A stretch of 58,018 bases of DNA from an uncultured Clostridia bacterium (GTDB taxonomy: Bacteria; Bacillota; Clostridia; TANB77; CAG-508), in NCBI GenBank assembly GCA_934130025.1, contig CAKOXG010000005.1, forward strand, positions 1 through 58,018. Direction: 5' to 3'. Below the pieces are notes generated by a model. The model searched no databases. It saw only the letters and a list, made by a program, of their open reading frames with translations, and was not told the DNA's origin. The translations under genes and the position numbers were made by a program. Position 1 is the first letter of the stretch. Every line of letters starts with the position of its first letter. Positions 50,502 to 58,018 of the stretch are shown one piece after another.

Positions 50502-52823
50502 TTAATCTATAATTTCCAATCCGGCAAACTTGGCCATAAGTCTCTTATGTCCAACCTTGTCAAATTCTAGGTCAACCTTAATGTCATTTCCTTCTTCTTC
50601 TAATTTGGTTATAATTCCTTCTCCAAACTTTTTATGGTATACCCTTTGTCCAACTGCGTACTTAGATATATCCACTTCATTTCCAGTACTGTTATTTTGC
50701 TTTATTGAATTTAAGAAGCTCTCTGCTGTTCTGAATTGATATGCAGGCTTTTCGTTTTGGCTACCAAAAACTTTAGCAGCAGCCTTTTTATCTTCTTCAT
50801 TCATTTTATATGTTTTTACACTTTGGCCATTTCCATAACTCCATCTATAACCATAGTCTTTAAATTCATCTCTAGTATTTTTAGTTTCAACAGCCTCCGA
50901 ATATCCTTCTAGCAATTCATCTGGAATTTCCTTTACAAACCTCGATATTTGATTATAACTCGTAGAGCCAAATATTGTACGATGTTTGGCACATGTAAGA
51001 TATAAATATTGTTTTGCTCTTGTTATTCCAACATAAAATAAACGTCTTTCTTCTTCAAGCTCTTTAGGCTCTCCTATTGATTTATACCCTGGAAAGATAC
51101 CTTCTTCCATTCCCACTAAGAATACAACAGGGAACTCCAAACCTTTTGCACTATGAAGAGTCATTAGTGTTACTGAATCATCTTGATCCTGCATTCCATC
51201 AATATCGCTAGAAAGTGTAATATTCTCCAAAAATTCTGCAAGTGTATTATCTGCCGATTCCTCTTCAAATTCAATTGCAACTGTCAAAAATTCTTCTATA
51301 TTTTCAATTCTTGTTTGAGCTTCTATACTGTTTTCCAATTCTAAAGCTTTCGTGTATCCTGTTTTATTTAAAATTTCCTTTATTAAATCAGAAATCTTCA
51401 TATCATCTTTTTTAGATCTTATACTTTCAATTTGTTCTACAAAATCCCTAGAATTTGAATATACCCTTGTAAGACCATAATTTTGAGCATCTCTTATAAC
51501 ATCATACATCGAAATTCCTGTTTTTTCAGATATTTCCTGTATTTGGTCTAAACTTGTTTTTCCAATTCCTCTCTTTGGTTCATTTATAATTCTTTTTAAT
51601 GAAAGGTTATCCGCCGTGTTATGAACGAGCCTTAAATATGCAATTGTATCTTTTATTTCTTTTCTTTCATAGAATTTTAACCCTCCAATTACTTTATATG
51701 GAATTTTTTCCCTCATAAGAATATCTTCTATTGCTCTTGATTGCGCATTCATTCTATATAGAACGCAAAAATCTGAATATTTATAATATTCTTCTGTTTT
51801 CAAATGCTCTATTTGTTCAACTATATATCTTCCCTCATCATATTCGTCATCTCCACAATAAATACAAGGCAAACTTCCTTCGTCGTTTTGAGTCCAAAGT
51901 TTCTTGTCATACTTGTTTTCATTATTCTTGATAACTGCATTTGCTGCTTTTAAGATATTTCCTGTACATCTATAGTTTTGCTCTAGTTTTATAATTTTTG
52001 TTCCAGGAAAATCTCTTTCGAAATTTAGAATATTGCTTATGTCAGCTCCTCTAAAAGAATAAATCCCCTGGTCATTATCTCCAACGGCTGTAACATTACC
52101 ATATTTTGAAGCAAGTAACCTTACAAGAGTAAATTGAGCTTTATTGGTATCTTGGTACTCATCTACCAATATATATTTAAATTTTTCAGAATAATATTCC
52201 AATATATCTTCATTTTCGTTTAAAATCTTTATTGTGAAATTAATAATATCATCGAAATCTATAGCATTATTTTCTTTAAGCCTTTGTTGGTACAACTCAT
52301 ATATTTTAGAAATTTTGCCTTTTCTAAAGTCTCCTGAATACTTAACTTCATAAGCCTTTGGCTCTAACATTTCGTTTTTTGCATTACTAATTTCAGAAAG
52401 AGTTCCTCTATCTGTAAACAATTTATCATCAATTTTTAAAGTTTTTAAACACTCTTTTACAAGAGTTCTTTGGTCAGATGTATCAAATATCACAAAATCT
52501 GTATTATATCCTATTCTATCAATAAACTTTCTCAATATACGCACGCAAATAGAGTGAAATGTCCCCATCCATAGGTCCGAGCTTGCATCTCCAATTAGTT
52601 TTCCAATTCTATCTTTCATCTCATTTGCTGCTTTATTTGTAAAAGTTATAGCCAGTATATTCCATGGTTTTACACCATTTGCAATTTCATAAGCGATTTT
52701 ATGTGTTAAAACTTTGGTTTTACCGCTACCTGCACCTGCAATTACAAGGCATGGTCCTTCAATCTGCATTACAGCCTCTTTTTGCATGTCATTTAATCCG
52801 TTTAAAATTTCTTCTTTATCCAT
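50502..52823 (-). CDS. pcrA: ATP-dependent DNA helicase PcrA/UvrD
   Basis: A 773-aa SF1 3'-5' helicase for nucleotide excision repair and removal of recombination intermediates. Walker A GAGSGKTKVLTH, motif Ia LAITFTNKAANEMK, DEYQDTN (Walker B), motif III AVGDNDQGIYSFRGAD, QNYRC, and motif V/VI TLHSAKGLEFPVVFL and ERRLFYVGITRAK are all present. The PcrA-type C-terminal extension (QRVYHKKFGEGIITKLE) favours PcrA over UvrD. It has its own terminator. Confidence 0.95.
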   Translation of the reverse strand: MDKEEILNGLNDMQKEAVMQIEGPCLVIAGAGSGKTKVLTHKIAYEIANGVKPWNILAITFTNKAANEMKDRIGKLIGDASSDLWMGTFHSICVRILRKFIDRIGYNTDFVIFDTSDQRTLVKECLKTLKIDDKLFTDRGTLSEISNAKNEMLEPKAYEVKYSGDFRKGKISKIYELYQQRLKENNAIDFDDIINFTIKILNENEDILEYYSEKFKYILVDEYQDTNKAQFTLVRLLASKYGNVTAVGDNDQGIYSFRGADISNILNFERDFPGTKIIKLEQNYRCTGNILKAANAVIKNNENKYDKKLWTQNDEGSLPCIYCGDDEYDEGRYIVEQIEHLKTEEYYKYSDFCVLYRMNAQSRAIEDILMREKIPYKVIGGLKFYERKEIKDTIAYLRLVHNTADNLSLKRIINEPKRGIGKTSLDQIQEISEKTGISMYDVIRDAQNYGLTRVYSNSRDFVEQIESIRSKKDDMKISDLIKEILNKTGYTKALELENSIEAQTRIENIEEFLTVAIEFEEESADNTLAEFLENITLSSDIDGMQDQDDSVTLMTLHSAKGLEFPVVFLVGMEEGIFPGYKSIGEPKELEEERRLFYVGITRAKQYLYLTCAKHRTIFGSTSYNQISRFVKEIPDELLEGYSEAVETKNTRDEFKDYGYRWSYGNGQSVKTYKMNEEDKKAAAKVFGSQNEKPAYQFRTAESFLNSIKQNNSTGNEVDISKYAVGQRVYHKKFGEGIITKLEEEGNDIKVDLEFDKVGHKRLMAKFAGLEIID

Positions 52824-52843
52824 AATACCCCCAATTCTTTTGC

Positions 52844-55090
52844 TTATTTTACAATTTCCTCAATCGGCTTCCAAACATTTTTATTAAGTATATTCTCATC
52901 CCACTCAGTATTTGAGAAATATATTTGTGTTCCAACCGCACGGATGAATCCCCACTCAAGTTCCGGATGCCTCGTTCCATAATCCTTTAGGGCTTTAAAT
53001 TTATTTCTTGCATATGAATCAATATTATTTGATATTCCTTCAGCATTAATTCCACCTTTTGCTTCGATGATCCAAATTTTTCCATCATTTAGCTCCACAA
53101 TATAATCAGGATAAAAATTATTTCTTCTAAAAGCTCTCCTATACACTACGCTAAAGTATTCTTCGCCTTTATCGCCATTTTTATATATCCATTTAACATT
53201 TGCATTATTTTCGCACCATTCTTCAAACCTTATTTCAGTATATGTTCTATTGGGTTGAATTAAGATGTTGTTTCCATAATGTTCAAATACGTTTTTATCT
53301 TGTTCACTTGAACTTTTAAATTTTTTGTGTTGTTTATAATACTGATACTTAGGTATTCCCCAATCCTTTACTAATATTGGATTTTCTTGTATTTCTCCAA
53401 TTCTATCCTGGCTTATCTTGCTAAATATTTCTACTAGCCTATCACGATTATTTACCAAAAAAGCGTTATATTCTCTAAGAGTCAAACCTCGTATAAGTTT
53501 ATTATTATGTTCAAAATCCTTTTCTTCCTGTGATAGTAACGACATTTGCATGTCTTCTGGTCCAAATAAAATTCTAAGTGCATTACTTGAAATATTTTCA
53601 TCTATTCCAATGGCGCTGGCAATTTTTCTCTTAGCATCTCTTATTATAAAACCATCGTCATGGTTATTCAATTCATGTTCTCCACCAAATATTCTATTCA
53701 ATTTAAGCATATCTCGAGTGGTCCTAGCAACTCCTTCTATTGCCTCAGTTTTCAATTTTGTACCAAAAACAAATCCCTGTGCTTTTTGTAGTTCCTCTTT
53801 GTCCAAAATCCCATTTTTATTTACATCACATTCTTTTAACATTTGGCTTCTTACAACGTCCACAACAGCCCTAGGATTAACCGCAAACCTATCACTTCCG
53901 TCTAAATACTCTTTTTCCAAGTTTATGTATGGAGCATCTTGCTTCCTTTTATATTGATACGTGTAAAAAGAATCGCTAACGCTCTCTATTAACCCTTCTT
54001 TAAATTCACTATCTAATGTATATAAGTAACAGTTATCTAATAATTCATTATCATAGTGTTTTCTTTCTGGCATTCTTCTTATTCTTCCAACGGTTTGAAT
54101 ATTAAATCTTTCATTGCCACCCTCACGAAGCTTTACAAGGATTTTTGCTCTTGGGCAATCCCATCCTGTTGCAATTGCTTGTTTAAATAATAGAAAAGCA
54201 TACTGTCCATTTAATTTTCGTATTTCTTCTGGATTCTCTGGATGGTTCCCACTGAACCACGACGACACCAACCCAGAATTTTGTGAATATCCCATATTTT
54301 CTAATTCTCTTTTTATTCTTTCTATCCATTCTTCAGAACCATTTGGGAATTGAATTAAAACTAATGGTCTAATTGGTAAATTTAGCCTATCGTATTCTGC
54401 TTGTATTTCTTTTCTTTTTTGGTCTGCCAAATTAATTAATAAAATATCATCATCCAGATTATCGTTATTTTCTATGGCATCACTCACGCCCTCATTAATA
54501 GCTATTCCTGCTGCAATTAATCCTGAAGCAATTACTTCATCTTCTTTAATTATCTCTGTATGATTTCCTTGTGTAACTGGTGTGGCAGATATTCTAAGCA
54601 CGTGTACAGGCTGAATATTAGCCACATATTCATTTGCTGTATCTCTATATTTATGTTCTTCGTCAATAATCATAAAAATATCAATATTTTTACGGTGACA
54701 CTCTAGCACTTTTGCCATTAAATTCTTTTTTTCTCCGTCTTTTAATGCCACATTAGAATTTCTATTAATTTTATCCCAATTAACAAAAAACACTTTTCCA
54801 TTAACCTCATAATCATTTATAAAAGAGTATATGTCTCCAAACGGAATACCCTCTGTTACATCTGAAAAGCTATCCCTAGATTGTTTCTCGAGCCCTCCCG
54901 CACCAGGGCACAACCACAAAAAAACCGTATTCGGATTTTCATCCAAATAGTCATCTATAAATTTACAAGTCATAACAGTTTTTCCAGAACCTGTTGGAGC
55001 ACTAAGAACAATCTCTTCATGCTCAGCACACTTTTTTAATAAATTTTCTTCATGTTCATTCTGAAAATCATATAAATCAACTTTAAACAT
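52844..55090 (-). CDS. Type III restriction enzyme, Res subunit (compact)
   Basis: A 748-aa DEAD-box-like ATP-dependent nuclease subunit. Motifs: SAPTGSGKTVMTC (Walker A), IIDEEHKYRDT (Walker B), RISATPVTQG (motif III), QAIATGWDCPRAKILVKLRE and VGRIRRMPE (motif VI). The C-terminal nuclease domain has the PD-(D/E)xK arrangement NFYPDYIVELNDGKIWIIEAKGG. It is shorter than classical Res (about 970 aa). It is directly downstream of mod and overlaps it by one base. Confidence 0.9.
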   Translation of the reverse strand: MFKVDLYDFQNEHEENLLKKCAEHEEIVLSAPTGSGKTVMTCKFIDDYLDENPNTVFLWLCPGAGGLEKQSRDSFSDVTEGIPFGDIYSFINDYEVNGKVFFVNWDKINRNSNVALKDGEKKNLMAKVLECHRKNIDIFMIIDEEHKYRDTANEYVANIQPVHVLRISATPVTQGNHTEIIKEDEVIASGLIAAGIAINEGVSDAIENNDNLDDDILLINLADQKRKEIQAEYDRLNLPIRPLVLIQFPNGSEEWIERIKRELENMGYSQNSGLVSSWFSGNHPENPEEIRKLNGQYAFLLFKQAIATGWDCPRAKILVKLREGGNERFNIQTVGRIRRMPERKHYDNELLDNCYLYTLDSEFKEGLIESVSDSFYTYQYKRKQDAPYINLEKEYLDGSDRFAVNPRAVVDVVRSQMLKECDVNKNGILDKEELQKAQGFVFGTKLKTEAIEGVARTTRDMLKLNRIFGGEHELNNHDDGFIIRDAKRKIASAIGIDENISSNALRILFGPEDMQMSLLSQEEKDFEHNNKLIRGLTLREYNAFLVNNRDRLVEIFSKISQDRIGEIQENPILVKDWGIPKYQYYKQHKKFKSSSEQDKNVFEHYGNNILIQPNRTYTEIRFEEWCENNANVKWIYKNGDKGEEYFSVVYRRAFRRNNFYPDYIVELNDGKIWIIEAKGGINAEGISNNIDSYARNKFKALKDYGTRHPELEWGFIRAVGTQIYFSNTEWDENILNKNVWKPIEEIVK

Positions 55091-56925
55091 TATTCAGCAG
55101 CCTCCCTTAACTCTTGACCAAAAAATTCTCCAGGAATATATTTAAATCTTTTTTTATTTAATTTTTGCAATTCATCTGCAGAAAATAAAATATTCTGATT
55201 TACCCACATATTTTCCACTTTATTGTACTTTTCTTCGTCTAGCACATATTTTTTAAAATCATCTTTATTTAAGATAATTACATTTCTTTCATTGTCAATG
55301 CCAATGGCATTCTTAAGTTCAATCATCTCTTTTATATGTAGCAGCAATGCATTTGAAAGTAGATAGTCCTCTGGCCTTCTTGCAACCCAATCTGTAGTAA
55401 AATACTTCAAATTAGCTTTTATACCCTCAGGATACATTAAATGTTCCTTTCCATTTATTATATTTTTTATTCTGGTGTATGCAATTCTTCTACTTATTCC
55501 AAGCTCTTTATATTCATCTGTTTTACTTATTTCTTTAAATTTATCTGTTTGCAAAAATTCCAAGTATTTATTATACTCTTCGCAATCGCTTTTTACTTTA
55601 TTATTTTTATTCCTTGTAATTTTATCTATATAACCATTTTCTTCTAAAAATCTTATAGTATGTTTTTCATCAATTTCATTATTGGTACACAAAATAAAAT
55701 TTCTACTGCCACCGTCTTCTTGGTTAAGCTCCAAAACAGCCTGTGCCGTTGTAGCAGAGCCTGCAAAAAAATCTAATATAGTAGAATCCTTTTTAGCCGC
55801 AATTCTTATAAGTTCCTTAATCATCTTTGAAGGCTTTGGTGTATCAAAAATATCCCTGTCTCCAAACACATCTATCAATTCTTCTTTTGCATCAGAAAAA
55901 GTTCCCAAAGAGTCAATAATCGAATCAAAATAAAATTCCTGTTCTTCCTCTTTAAATCTCTTAATTCTTGGAATTCCTGAGCCATTTGACGCGAAATAAA
56001 TTCTGCTAACCTTTTTTCCTTCAGAATTTATCATCACATCATTAGCAAGTTTTTCATATTCTTCCTTTGGAATGAACCACTCTCTAGTAACAACCTTGCC
56101 AGATGGTGTTGTAACACTATAATAATTAGGTGAATCCATTCTTGATTTATTCTCTTCTTTTGATATATTTCCAGACATCCAATTGCCTCTAGGATCATTA
56201 TCCGGATTACCTGTATTTTGCCACGCTGGAAGTAATTTCATTTTATTGAACTTTGTTATTTCTTTATTTTTATAAACAACAATAATATATTCATGAGTAT
56301 TTTTTATCCTATGAATTATTTTTGTATTGCCCTGTTTTCCATTTTTTCTCCACACCAATACTTCAACATTTGCTTCTCCAAAAACTTCCTGACAAAGTAG
56401 CATCAATTGTGCCATTTCATGTTCATCTATACTAATAAACATGCACCCGTCATCACTTAGCAACCTTTGAGCAATAGCAATTCTTTCATTCATAAAAGAT
56501 AACCATTTACTATGCTTGTACGAGTCTTCTTTGTTTACAATTTTATCATTATATATAAAATCCTCCCCTCCAGTATTATATGGTGGATCTATGTATATGA
56601 AATCTACTCTTCCCCTATGAGTTTTCTCCAATAAATACAAACTATGTAAATTATCCCCTTCAATTAAAAAATTAAACTTTAAGGATTTATCACATACAAT
56701 TCTCTTTTCATTAATTTCTGAAAAAACTGGTATATTGTTCTCAAGCTCGGTATCTACTCTCTCTTTATGTTTTTCCCACACCAAGCCATACTTTATACTA
56801 TTAAGATGATTTTCAATTTCATTTATTGCTCTTATTGATTTATCATCATTGTTTTTTTCTTTTAAGTGTTCTAGAAATCCTATCATTTCATCTCTTTTTA
56901 TCTTTGACAAATTAGTTGCTTCCAC
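55090..56925 (-). CDS. Type III DNA methyltransferase, Mod subunit
   Basis: A 611-aa N6-adenine methyltransferase. The catalytic DPPY motif reads DFIYIDPPYNTGGEDFIYND; the SAM-binding motif is TILDFFAGSATTAQAVLELN (family FxGxG), the order (DPPY before FxG) being that of beta-class type III Mods. A target-recognition region is expected between about 175 and 360. It is the first gene of a mod-res pair with promoter at 57017-57045. Recognition sequence cannot be read from DNA. Confidence 0.9.
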   Translation of the reverse strand: MEATNLSKIKRDEMIGFLEHLKEKNNDDKSIRAINEIENHLNSIKYGLVWEKHKERVDTELENNIPVFSEINEKRIVCDKSLKFNFLIEGDNLHSLYLLEKTHRGRVDFIYIDPPYNTGGEDFIYNDKIVNKEDSYKHSKWLSFMNERIAIAQRLLSDDGCMFISIDEHEMAQLMLLCQEVFGEANVEVLVWRKNGKQGNTKIIHRIKNTHEYIIVVYKNKEITKFNKMKLLPAWQNTGNPDNDPRGNWMSGNISKEENKSRMDSPNYYSVTTPSGKVVTREWFIPKEEYEKLANDVMINSEGKKVSRIYFASNGSGIPRIKRFKEEEQEFYFDSIIDSLGTFSDAKEELIDVFGDRDIFDTPKPSKMIKELIRIAAKKDSTILDFFAGSATTAQAVLELNQEDGGSRNFILCTNNEIDEKHTIRFLEENGYIDKITRNKNNKVKSDCEEYNKYLEFLQTDKFKEISKTDEYKELGISRRIAYTRIKNIINGKEHLMYPEGIKANLKYFTTDWVARRPEDYLLSNALLLHIKEMIELKNAIGIDNERNVIILNKDDFKKYVLDEEKYNKVENMWVNQNILFSADELQKLNKKRFKYIPGEFFGQELREAAE

Positions 56926-57016
56926 TTCTGTTTTACCTCTTCCTTATTTCCTTTTATTGCAAGGTTTGAATGCTAAATGAAATATTTTGCATCATCTATC
57001 ATTTTTTATCATTGAT

Positions 57017-57045
57017 ATAATATCATTAAATCGGTATTTTTTCAA
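57017..57045 (-). promoter_or_regulatory. Promoter of the mod-res operon
   Basis: TTGAAA (57040-57045), 17 nt, TATTAT (57017-57022) on the minus strand. It begins right after the ZIP remnant, about 90 nt before the mod ATG. Confidence 0.7.
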
Positions 57046-57078
57046 TCAATTTATAAAAGTAGCAATCTAATTTTTCTT

Positions 57079-57395
57079 TTATACTCTTGTTGCTACTAAT
57101 CCAATCACAAATCCAATTATGCTGCCAATGGTTGATGGTGCTCCTGAATTTAATTTATTTGATTCTGGAATTAGTTCCCCTGATACTATATACAGCATTG
57201 CTCCAGCGGCAAAGCTTAAACAGATTGATATTATTTCCTTTGATATTCCTCCTATTATTTTTCCTATAAATGCTCCTATTCCTGTTGTTACACCGGAAAG
57301 TATTACATAAAATAATACCTTACCAGCCTTCATGCCTCCATTTTTCATTGGAATTGCCATTGATATTCCTTCTGGTTGATGTAAAAACAGGCAGT
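57079..57395 (-). pseudogene. ZIP-family metal transporter, 3' fragment
   Basis: The frame 57395 to 57079 reads the C-terminal third of a ZIP (ZupT-type) zinc/metal permease: LHQPEGISMAIPMKNGGMKAGK carries the metal-binding HxPEG helix (described as a motif region), then a transmembrane segment, SICLSFAAGAMLYIVSGELI with PES, and GSIIGFVIGLVATRV. An intact ZIP has HNxPEG; here the His-Gln-Pro-Glu-Gly spacing is one residue short, and the N-terminal helices are missing. The gene seems cut in or near this codon by the recombinase-bearing DNA at 57443. The ATG at 57360 could still start a short protein but would lack the metal site. Confidence 0.8.
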
Positions 57396-57411
57396 TTAAA
57401 TCTTTATTTTT

Positions 57412-57442
57412 GGCTAATCTAATATTTAATATTAAATTAGCC
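57412..57442 (-). terminator. Hairpin at the end of the recombinase gene
   Basis: GGCTAAT (57412-57418) and ATTAGCC (57436-57442) bracket a near-palindromic AT-rich loop directly after the recombinase stop. On the minus strand it is followed by AAAAATAAAG, without a T tract. It marks the junction between the element and the ZIP fragment. Confidence 0.45.
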
Positions 57443-58018
57443 TTATATTTTTTCTTTTAAGTTATTTAATTGTTTAAAATTGAAATATAAATCTACCTTT
57501 TTATCTTGATGTATCTCAATTCTATTAATAATTACTTTCATAATTTCTGATGTTGGTTTATTTAGACTTAGAAAATCTTGTACAGTACTTTTTATTTTTT
57601 CAGTATCATCTTGTTTTGAATCTTCTTTTTGCCTCTTAATTTCTATGTATTCATTTTCTTTTTGTTTTATTTCGTCTCCAAATTTTTTTAATAATCTTTC
57701 ATACATTTCTTCACATATTTTATTATTTAATTTTTCTACATACATTTTGTCAATATTATTATTTATTAATTTTATCTCATTCTCTAATTTTTGAAGTATT
57801 TTTCCATAATCATATTTTGTTATTCCCTTAATTATTAATTTATTTTTATCTTTTAAATCTTTTATGTATCCAAGTGGTGTTTTTCCACCTACCCATTTTC
57901 CTTGCTTTTGCATTGTGTGCATTGCTGTTCTGATTTTTTTTGATAAGTCTTTAGAATACATATCGTTTAATATTGATTTAAATGGTGCAATATCATTATT
58001 ACCATTTGATGCTTCAAA
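57443..58018 (-). CDS. Large serine recombinase, internally deleted and cut by window edge
   Basis: The visible 191 codons begin mid-protein (FEASNGNNDIAPFKSILND) and read the end of the serine-recombinase catalytic domain (MYSKDLSKKIRTAMHTMQKQ) and GKWVGGKTPLGY, all typical of TndX/TnpX-like large serine recombinases. After KDKNKLII the Recombinase domain and zinc ribbon (about 200 aa) are absent; the frame jumps to the C-terminal coiled coil (KILQKLENEIKLINNNID, YERLLKKFGDEIKQKENEYI) and a final EIHQDKKVDLYFNF. So it probably cannot act as an integrase. It continues beyond 58018. Its gene end faces the ZIP remnant, as expected for an element that integrated into a ZIP gene. Confidence 0.8.
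   Translation of the reverse strand, partial: FEASNGNNDIAPFKSILNDMYSKDLSKKIRTAMHTMQKQGKWVGGKTPLGYIKDLKDKNKLIIKGITKYDYGKILQKLENEIKLINNNIDKMYVEKLNNKICEEMYERLLKKFGDEIKQKENEYIEIKRQKEDSKQDDTEKIKSTVQDFLSLNKPTSEIMKVIINRIEIHQDKKVDLYFNFKQLNNLKEKI

Noticed and set aside
1..58018. CRISPR arrays, tRNA or rRNA genes
   Set aside because: No regularly spaced repeats and no cloverleaf or rRNA-like sequence was seen on reading both strands.

Overview
The window is an AT-rich (about 30% GC by eye) chromosomal segment of an endospore-forming, Gram-positive Bacillota, most like an uncultured gut-type Clostridia. Evidence: clostridial-type Shine-Dalgarno sites and TTGACA-17-TATAAT promoters; the str operon (rpsL-rpsG-fusA); sporulation genes (Spo0E-like, SpoIIE, two CotF-like coat proteins, a SleB-type hydrolase); MecA; and the rod-shape cluster MreB-MreC-MreD-PBP2 with MinC. 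No tRNA, rRNA or CRISPR array was seen.

Layout, mostly on the minus strand. 1-2842: str operon cut by the left edge, with two copies of a covarying structured element placed directly after the rpsG and rpsL stop codons. 2937-6481: SPFH/zinc-ribbon protein, Tim44-like zinc-ribbon protein and a D-Ala-D-Ala carboxypeptidase. 6544-20384: a 14-kb type IV secretion-like locus with three paralogous pilin-like genes, PrgI/VirB3, a VirB4 split into two genes, VirB6, two VirB8/TcpC-like NTF2-repeat proteins and a 1211-residue VirB1-like hydrolase. It lacks a relaxase, coupling protein, VirB11 and integrase. A Spo0E-like gene sits just upstream, and both have near-consensus promoters. 20882-28685: M16 peptidase pair, YqeY, S21, AI-2E transporter, ExoIII, SleB-like hydrolase, TatD and AcpS. 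28699-34035: an unknown membrane protein, a WG-repeat protein and SpoIIE with putative Spo0A boxes. 34433-37081: NMT1-type ABC importer, preceded by a probable ncRNA of about 370 nt.

37889-40939 is a plus-strand island: phosphodiesterase, a frameshifted UDP-sugar pyrophosphorylase and three small unknown proteins. 40952-47124 (minus) holds minC, mrdA, mreD, mreC, mreB, radC and a DUF4321 gene. 47456-48094 (plus) is mecA. 48159-52823 holds an M23 peptidase apparently lacking a canonical start codon, a GC-richer decayed foreign surface-protein gene, two CotF-like genes and pcrA. 52844-56925 is a type III restriction-modification pair. At the right edge a large-serine-recombinase remnant abuts the 3' end of a ZIP metal-transporter gene, so the window probably enters an integrated mobile element.

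The strongest candidate for an undescribed system is the T4SS-like locus: an envelope-spanning channel with its own peptidoglycan hydrolase and carboxypeptidase but no visible DNA-processing genes, and carrying an alpha/beta-hydrolase domain whose nucleophile serine is replaced by glycine.
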